Source of the DNA: Verrucomicrobiales bacterium
Lineage (GTDB): Bacteria > Verrucomicrobiota > Verrucomicrobiia > Verrucomicrobiales > V1-33
Direction of reading: 5' to 3'
Length of the DNA stretch: 10,839 nt
Assembly (NCBI GenBank): GCA_028293305.1
Contig: JAQGPD010000308.1
Span: 1-10,839, forward strand
Numbering within the stretch: position 1 is the stretch's first letter; each line of letters opens with the position of its first letter. The notes beneath the pieces were generated by a model. It saw only the letters and a list, made by a program, of their open reading frames with translations, made no database searches and had not been told where the DNA came from. Positions 7,401 to 10,839 of the stretch are shown here, piece after piece. The position numbers were made by a program, and so were the translations under genes.

Positions 7401-8649
7401 CCAGTTCCACGGGCGGCTCGGTGTGGAAAACGAAGTCATCGAAATTGAGGTGATCCCAAGGCTCCACGGAACGGTCGATCAGGCGGAGGAAGACTTTTTT
7501 GTTAAGCAAGGGGCGCATGTCCACGATTTCCCGATGCATGTTTTCCTCGGCTCGGCCGCCGGCGGTGTGGAAGACTTTGTTATTTTCCGCATCCACGATT
7601 TCCACGCGGACCGCCGCAACTTCGCTGCTGCCGCCCACCAGGAAACTCGCCCAGGGTTGGGTGACTTTAAAAGCCGCGGAGGTCAACTTGCCGGTGCCCG
7701 CATCCGTGTGGGCGGGCTCGTAGCCGCCGATCCAAAACTCTCCGGCGTGAAGGCTGTTCTGGCCGGGTTTGCGCGTGGTGACAGTGTCGCCTTTGATAGG
7801 CTGGCCCTCCCAGGCATTGCCCTCGGAGGTCCAATCCTTCAGCGTGCCGGTTTCAAAATTCAGGTTCAGCGGCGCGCCATCATCGCCGACCGCTTGAATG
7901 GCGGCGGGGCCGGTTTTGGCCTGCGCGGCGGCGAGGGCGGGCGGCAATGGCGTTTTTCCCAGATCGGTCAGGCGGATGTTTTTGAACTGCACCTTCGACG
8001 GACCGGGGCCGGCGTGAAGTTGGAAAGCGAGCTTCCCGCTCCACTCCGCGGCCTTGGTTTCATGATCGTCCAAGGCCCCGAAAAACACGTTATTCACCCA
8101 GACTTCCACGTGCGAACCCACGGCCTTGATCCGATAGCGGTTCCAGTCGCCGGGTTTTGGAACGGATTTGAAAGTCGCCGCCTCCGCGAATGGATCCGCC
8201 CAGCGGCGACCATCCGGCGCGATGGAAACGCGGGTCCCGCGCTCCATGACGAGGGCGCGGCCATGCTCATCATAGATCCGCCCCAACCATTCATTTCCTT
8301 CATCAAGATCGCATTGCAGCCCGCTGGCCCGACCCTGCGCGTCGCTGGTGGAACGGATTTGTATGCCGCTGTTCGCCGCCGGTCCGCCGGTGATGCGGTA
8401 GTCGGCTTCCAGTTCAAAGTCGTTCAATTCTCCCGACCAATAGATCCATTGGTTCTCCGCCATGGATTCCCCGGCCTTGATCTCCCCGGTGATCGCGCCC
8501 TCCTCCACCCGCCATCGCTCGGGGGATCCGGTCCATCCCTGCAGGCTGGTGCCATTGAAAAGAGCCACCGGCTCCGCCGCGGAGCAAAATGGGAGCGCGG
8601 CGAACAGCAGGGCGAGCGTGGCGGGAACGGCGGATTTTAAAGAGTGCAT
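4432..8649 (-). CDS. Exported DUF1080 / PVC-type dehydrogenase / haem-binding multidomain protein
   Basis: A 1405-residue protein starting at the ATG 8647-8649. Residues 1-25 are a signal peptide (LALLFAALPFCSA). Residues 26-230 are a DUF1080 / 3-keto-disaccharide hydrolase domain: VALFNGTSLQGW, NSGIQIRS, GDWNRYRIKAVGSHVEVWVN. Residues 260-410 are a second beta-sandwich (LNFETGTLKDW, FWIGGYE, LNFDDFVFH), probably carbohydrate binding. Residues 452-832 match the PVC 'putative membrane-bound dehydrogenase' propeller (TIGR02604-like), with Asp-rich loops DKDGDG (511-516) and DKNGDD (554-559) that could bind calcium. Residues 840-1250 look like helical HEAT-type repeats. Residues 1270-1402 are a PVC haem-binding domain with CATCH at 1286-1290 and a likely Met ligand in SLMPPGL (Met1381). 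I infer a periplasmic or surface redox protein acting on sugars, passing electrons to one c-type haem. The substrate is unknown. It lies 201 bp downstream of the glycosidase gene on the same strand. No Shine-Dalgarno is visible. Confidence 0.9.
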   Translation of the reverse strand: MHSLKSAVPATLALLFAALPFCSAAEPVALFNGTSLQGWTGSPERWRVEEGAITGEIKAGESMAENQWIYWSGELNDFELEADYRITGGPAANSGIQIRSTSDAQGRASGLQCDLDEGNEWLGRIYDEHGRALVMERGTRVSIAPDGRRWADPFAEAATFKSVPKPGDWNRYRIKAVGSHVEVWVNNVFFGALDDHETKAAEWSGKLAFQLHAGPGPSKVQFKNIRLTDLGKTPLPPALAAAQAKTGPAAIQAVGDDGAPLNLNFETGTLKDWTSEGNAWEGQPIKGDTVTTRKPGQNSLHAGEFWIGGYEPAHTDAGTGKLTSAAFKVTQPWASFLVGGSSEVAAVRVEIVDAENNKVFHTAGGRAEENMHREIVDMRPLLNKKVFLRLIDRSVEPWDHLNFDDFVFHTEPPVELASPMGRQNTSPVLWHLRDNPAKPTAVANAEAQQTVANMKLTQGFQAELIAAEPDVKQPIGFCIDEKGRLWVLEGYSYPNKQPEGKGKDRILIFADKDGDGVFESRTVFAEGINLASGIEVGFGGVFVGAAPELLFFADKNGDDKADGPPTVLLDGWGYQDTHETLNSFSWGPDGWLYGCHGVFTYSLVGKPGTPKEQRQRVRAGVWRLHPVTGAFELFANGGSNQWGLDYNEYGHLFMTHCRSFFGGGGTTYVIRNGHYWNQANAGYEPFISNEGPDFAPELKNYLPAAALYDSGEGGAGKPGSTAVFGGHSHVGTMIYQGDNWPAAYQGHLFTHNLHGHQMNHQVNVRKGSGYETMHAGADLAYTPDPRYMAVDLQSGPDGAVYTIDWVDQQHCHTPIEEKWDRTNGRIYRLSWAETFKPVKVDLATYSDVELAKLQSHPDVWHRRHARRLLMERAAAGGVKPEAISILTEFAKSSTPTLALRGLWALSQCNALTSSLVTAAAAHPAEQVRSWAVQLGTPRGSAALLEPALLSRMAKEDPSAMVRLALASALPEIPDAQRWDVGSALALHTEDAGDRFLPKVLWFGLSSVVSVDWNRSLALAAATPLPELADSIRWAASLKPEGRDALTASLTKLPPDQAGRVVRLMAFGLREETNLPAPAQVNVLTTAVGTAPGQAVAAALDELSALFGDRSVLGKMRAVLANPAASMAERRSAFTLLKRTGDPEALPVFASLVDIPQFRSAVIPLMGRSDDPAVATALMSRYVTFSPADRSAALAALTSRKSLALVLAKAMADGGFDKKNLTSLHLRQMRQLGSDDLNALLEKSWGKFNASAAGSKETIAKFKKLYSEAPLWAFDAAKGKEVFAKTCATCHAYSDGTAKIGPDLGGTWGNGLDYFLENIADPNAVIGDDFQLTIVTKNDGNVIAGAVEKDTDTAVTLRTITETLTVPKSEIKSREKLAQSLMPPGLLDAMPEREAIELLKFLSTKP

Positions 8650-8850
8650 CTGATAAAAAAACGGTGCGTGGGGGCCGGATGGGAAACGGGCCGTGCATGC
8701 CGGAAAATCCGGAGCGGAAGCGGACCCGTTCGGTAAGCGGAATGAGGTCCCCTTTTTTCAAGGGACTGCGACAATAGGTCAAGACTTTCCAGCCTCCGGC
8801 GCGATTTCCCTTCCCGGCTGTTCAGCTACTTGCGATCCGCGGGATCAGCT

Positions 8851-10407
8851 TCAGGGCTTGATCCCCGGAGGGCCGAAACCCCGGTCCACCGCGTCCAGCA
8901 CCAGCACCCAATCCAGCGCTTCCCCCGGCTCCGGCGGGGTGAAAACCTGGGAACCGGTGGTCGGGAAAATGCCGATTTCCGCCGCACCGCCGTTCCTCGG
9001 ATTGAACCACCACGCGCGTGCCTGGGCGCCGGTGATTTTTTCCAAACGCACCCGGAAACTCCGACCCGCCGGCACATAGACCATGGCGCATCCCCCATCC
9101 GCCGCCCGCGTGCCCGCGAAAAAATACCGGCCCGCCCCGGGGACGCTGGTGACGGCTTTCTCCGGCTCGATCAATCCCTGGTCCGGCACAAACGTTTGCC
9201 ACGGCCGCGACTCCATCAGCCAGCGCCCGTATTGCATCTGGCCCGCGCCCGGTTGGTCGATGGCCTGATACCAATGCATCAGCGGATTGTTGATAGGAGC
9301 ATGTTTTTCCGCCGCCATCTGCCACACGGCGTGGTTTCCGTAGGTGTGCCCGCAGGCTCCGCTGAACATATCCCAATACAATGGCCGCCGGATATCCGAG
9401 GCAATGGAGTGGCCGAAAGCCCCGGCATTGAAGTTGATAGGATGATCCTCATACAAGGGCTCCGCGTCCAGAACCGGTTTGATAGGAGTGCGGTCGTAGT
9501 CCTGTTTGGTTTGAAAATAACCCCGGAGCTGCGGCACGGTCTCAGTGTAGGAAACGACGTGGCCGTTTTGCCGCATATTGAAGTCCAGCCAATCCGCCTC
9601 CTGAAACCACTGCGAGGAGCCAGCCCCGCCCGGGGGATGAAACGTCTTCAAATGCCGCCCCTCGTCCCCGCGGCCCAGTCCCTTCGCCATGGCTTGAATC
9701 ACAGCACGTTGCGCATCCGTATCCACCGGACGGTCGCCGCCCAGCACCCAGATGATCGCGGCGTCCTTGTATCGTTTTCCGAGCCACTCGCCGTAGGTCT
9801 CCGCGTTTTCCGGGGTGAATATGGCGGAGCCGTTCCTATCAAACCATTTGTCGCCCCACGTCGGCAGGAAAGCGATAGTGAGCCCCATCCGGTTTGCTTC
9901 CGTGACAATAAAATCGACATGATCCCAATAGTCATTTTCCGCACCCTCCACCACGGCGGGCCGCGTGGGATCCAGTTCCGTCAGCGGAAGATGGCCATAG
10001 GCATTGGGGTCCTTCAGCCCATCCAATTCCGCCAAGGCCACGGCCTGGATGACCGTATAGCCTTTTTCCGCCCGGTTTTTCAAATAGCGGACCGCCTCCT
10101 CGCGGTTCAGGCGGTGGAACAATTCCCAAGCCGTGTCTCCGAGATAGAAGAAGGGTTCGTTTTTATCCGTCACCAGAAACCGGTGATCGGCGCTGACTTT
10201 TAAAATCGTCGGGGCCGGGGCGGGAGTCGGGGTCGGGGCCGAGGCGGGGGCGGTGGTCCGAGGCGAAGTCGTGCCGGGAGTGCCCGCCGCGGTGACTCCC
10301 GGGGTTGAATGGATGGGATTGGCCAAACAAAACGACGCCGTCAGGGGAAGCAGTGACAGCAGTGATAGCAGCGACAGCTGGGCGGGGAAACGGGGGGAGC
10401 GGTTCAT
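8851..10407 (-). CDS. Exported DUF4038 (apiosidase-like) glycoside hydrolase
   Basis: A 518-residue protein from the ATG at 10405-10407. Residues 1-29 are a signal peptide with a repetitive core (LSLLSLLSLLPL) and likely cleavage after C-L-A. Residues 31-67 are a Thr/Pro/Ala-rich linker. Residues about 68-410 form a TIM barrel of the DUF4038 type: HRFLVTDKNEPFFYLGDTAW, AEKGYTVIQAVAL, ITVLGGD-like segment IIWVLGGD (Asp225), and KPVLDAEPLYED (Glu316). By family comparison these are the probable acid/base and nucleophile, assigned from position only. Residues about 415-505 are a small beta domain like the one that follows DUF4038 in many proteins (PF12904 type), with RYFFAGTRA and ARAWWFNPRNG. 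Characterised relatives (GH140) remove apiose from pectin; others act on different glycans, so the substrate is open. It precedes the large sugar-redox haem protein on the same strand, which suggests joint glycan use. Confidence 0.88.
   Translation of the reverse strand: MNRSPRFPAQLSLLSLLSLLPLTASFCLANPIHSTPGVTAAGTPGTTSPRTTAPASAPTPTPAPAPTILKVSADHRFLVTDKNEPFFYLGDTAWELFHRLNREEAVRYLKNRAEKGYTVIQAVALAELDGLKDPNAYGHLPLTELDPTRPAVVEGAENDYWDHVDFIVTEANRMGLTIAFLPTWGDKWFDRNGSAIFTPENAETYGEWLGKRYKDAAIIWVLGGDRPVDTDAQRAVIQAMAKGLGRGDEGRHLKTFHPPGGAGSSQWFQEADWLDFNMRQNGHVVSYTETVPQLRGYFQTKQDYDRTPIKPVLDAEPLYEDHPINFNAGAFGHSIASDIRRPLYWDMFSGACGHTYGNHAVWQMAAEKHAPINNPLMHWYQAIDQPGAGQMQYGRWLMESRPWQTFVPDQGLIEPEKAVTSVPGAGRYFFAGTRAADGGCAMVYVPAGRSFRVRLEKITGAQARAWWFNPRNGGAAEIGIFPTTGSQVFTPPEPGEALDWVLVLDAVDRGFGPPGIKP
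10350..10376 (-). repeat. Three 9-bp repeats inside the glycosidase signal peptide
   Basis: Plus-strand units GCAGTGACA, GCAGTGATA and GCAGCGACA follow one another without gaps and encode the Leu/Ser repeats of the hydrophobic core of the signal peptide. The units are in frame, so a gain or loss of one would lengthen or shorten the signal peptide by three residues without a frameshift. Confidence 0.75.
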
Positions 10408-10487
10408 GATAGGATGGAGCAGGAAATCCGGTGTGCTGGAAAACAGCAGGGTCGGGCGCGCGGAGGGTGAGTTTTCAAATAAGCTTC

Positions 10488-10596
10488 GGCACGCCCGGGC
10501 CTGTCATCGGGCTTGGCTCGGAAATATTCTTCGGGACGAGATTCCCCACGGCGGCACGCGGTGGATCCGTGGCACGCCGAAGAGTTCGCGGCACGC
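10488..10596. repeat. Four GGCACGC direct repeats
   Basis: GGCACGC occurs at 10488-10494, 10553-10559, 10571-10577 and 10590-10596, all in one orientation. The last three are 18 and 19 nt apart, close to two helical turns. They lie 80-190 bp before the glycosidase start and abut the long inverted repeat at 10601. They could be binding sites for a regulator or simply part of the neighbouring repeat element; I cannot tell which. Confidence 0.5.
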
Positions 10597-10600
10597 CTTG

Positions 10601-10736
10601 GACTGCTTTGACTTGTCAAAGCTTTCCCCGGCGAAGCTTGCTGAGGTGGATCTTATTAGCAGGCAAAAGCCGGGGATTTGAGTTAAATCAGCTCAGCAAG
10701 CTTCGCACGGGAAAGCTTTGACAAGTCAAAGCACTC
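10601..10736. repeat. Long inverted repeat with palindromic tips
   Basis: The arms 10601-10651 and 10686-10736 pair at 45 of 51 positions around a 34-nt loop. Each arm contains its own palindrome: GCTTTGACTTGTCAAAGC at 10605-10622 and GCTTTGACAAGTCAAAGC at 10715-10732, both with 8-bp stems. Both arms also share CGAAGCTTGCTGAG-type sequence. No open frame or transposase is inside. The shape fits a non-coding mobile palindrome (REP/BIME or MITE class) or a strong cruciform; the sequence differs from the element at 4074-4272. Confidence 0.8.
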
Positions 10737-10763
10737 CACGGGCCTTTCGGCCTTTTGGCTTCG

Positions 10764-10781
10764 CGGCTTCGCCGTCTTTTT
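10764..10781 (+). terminator. Small hairpin followed by a T-run
   Basis: CGGC (10764-10767) and GCCG (10771-10774) pair around a TTC loop and are followed by TCTTTTTT. This has the form of a weak intrinsic terminator for plus-strand transcription. The stem is only 4 bp and no plus-strand gene precedes it closely, so it may just be part of the repeat tract. A similar small hairpin, GGCC-TTTC-GGCC followed by TTTT, starts at 10741. Confidence 0.3.
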
Positions 10782-10782
10782 T

Positions 10783-10822
10783 CCTCGCCACCTCGCCACC
10801 TCGCCACCTCGCCACCTCGCCG
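10783..10822. repeat. 8-bp tandem repeat, five units
   Basis: CCTCGCCA occurs four times head to tail (10783-10790, 10791-10798, 10799-10806, 10807-10814), followed by the variant CCTCGCCG (10815-10822). The unit is not a multiple of three, so copy number changes would shift a reading frame if the tract were translated. It lies at the window edge and the gene beyond cannot be seen. Confidence 0.9.
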
Positions 10823-10839
10823 CCTTTTTGCGCCGCCGC

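Larger units (their letters stand above)
10408..10839. other. 432-bp region upstream of the glycosidase without a gene
   Basis: I see no credible coding sequence; the short frames here run through repeats. It should hold the glycosidase promoter (minus strand), but no convincing -35/-10 pair stood out, and the ATG at 10405-10407 has no clear Shine-Dalgarno. Most of the stretch is repetitive: four GGCACGC copies, a long inverted repeat, a hairpin with a T-run and an 8-bp tandem repeat, each listed separately. The gene upstream lies beyond the window. Confidence 0.6.

Noticed and set aside
5689..8640. Long plus-strand open frames opposite the haem protein gene (437 and 493 codons)
   Set aside because: They lie wholly antisense to a frame with clear domains and motifs, and their translations are rich in Arg, Gly and Ala without any family signature. 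Long shadow frames are normal in GC-rich coding DNA.
8760..8783. TTGACC on the minus strand as a -35 box for the haem protein gene
   Set aside because: No acceptable -10 hexamer lies 16-19 nt downstream, so I do not call a promoter.
8830..10203. 457-codon plus-strand frame opposite the glycosidase
   Set aside because: It is antisense to a well-supported DUF4038 protein and shows no recognisable motif of its own.
674..10568. About ten GGATCC sites, more than expected by simple composition (about 3-4)
   Set aside because: The excess is modest, most sites are in coding frames with common codons (GAT, ATC, TCC), and no spatial pattern was visible.
10253..10681. 142-codon plus-strand frame at the right end
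   Set aside because: It runs antisense through the glycosidase signal peptide and linker and then through the GGCACGC repeats and the left arm of the long palindrome.
1..10839. CRISPR arrays, tRNA or rRNA genes, transposases, phage genes
   Set aside because: I looked for regularly spaced repeats with unique spacers, cloverleaf patterns, ribosomal RNA signatures and transposase or integrase motifs on both strands and found none.

Overview
The window looks like chromosome from a member of the PVC superphylum, most likely Verrucomicrobiota. It is GC-rich (roughly 60% by eye). It carries a fusion of DUF1080 (3-keto-disaccharide hydrolase fold), a PVC-type 'membrane-bound dehydrogenase' propeller, helical repeats and a CxxCH haem domain, an architecture I know mainly from Verrucomicrobia and Planctomycetes. 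Shine-Dalgarno sites are weak or absent, and extra-long palindromic repeats sit between genes. The phylum is inferred from protein architecture only.

Layout. (1) Positions 1-234, minus: 5' end of aroB (3-dehydroquinate synthase), cut by the window edge. (2) Positions 353-2603, plus: an ECF-like sigma factor, a translationally coupled single-pass membrane protein that is a likely anti-sigma or sensor partner, and an exported PDZ protein. Together they suggest an envelope-signalling cassette. (3) Positions 2685-3921, minus: metF (methylenetetrahydrofolate reductase) followed by a small three-helix membrane protein. (4) Positions 3922-4431: no gene; a nested palindromic element of about 200 bp and a stem-loop over the next gene's stop codon. 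(5) Positions 4432-8649, minus: a 1405-residue exported multidomain haem protein. (6) Positions 8851-10407, minus: an exported DUF4038/apiosidase-like glycoside hydrolase with a Pro/Thr-rich linker. (7) Positions 10408-10839: no gene; four GGCACGC direct repeats, a 51-nt-arm inverted repeat with palindromic tips, a small hairpin plus T-run, and an 8-bp tandem repeat at the edge.

The two large minus-strand genes form a plausible carbohydrate module. A secreted glycosidase would release sugars. The haem protein would handle an oxidised or unusual sugar and pass electrons to a c-type haem. The substrate cannot be read from sequence. The housekeeping genes aroB and metF flank the regulatory cassette without an obvious functional tie. 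Nothing here is clearly a new defence or mobile system. The least explained signals are the two intergenic palindromic elements and an octamer, TTGATAGG, found seven times, six of them in one orientation.
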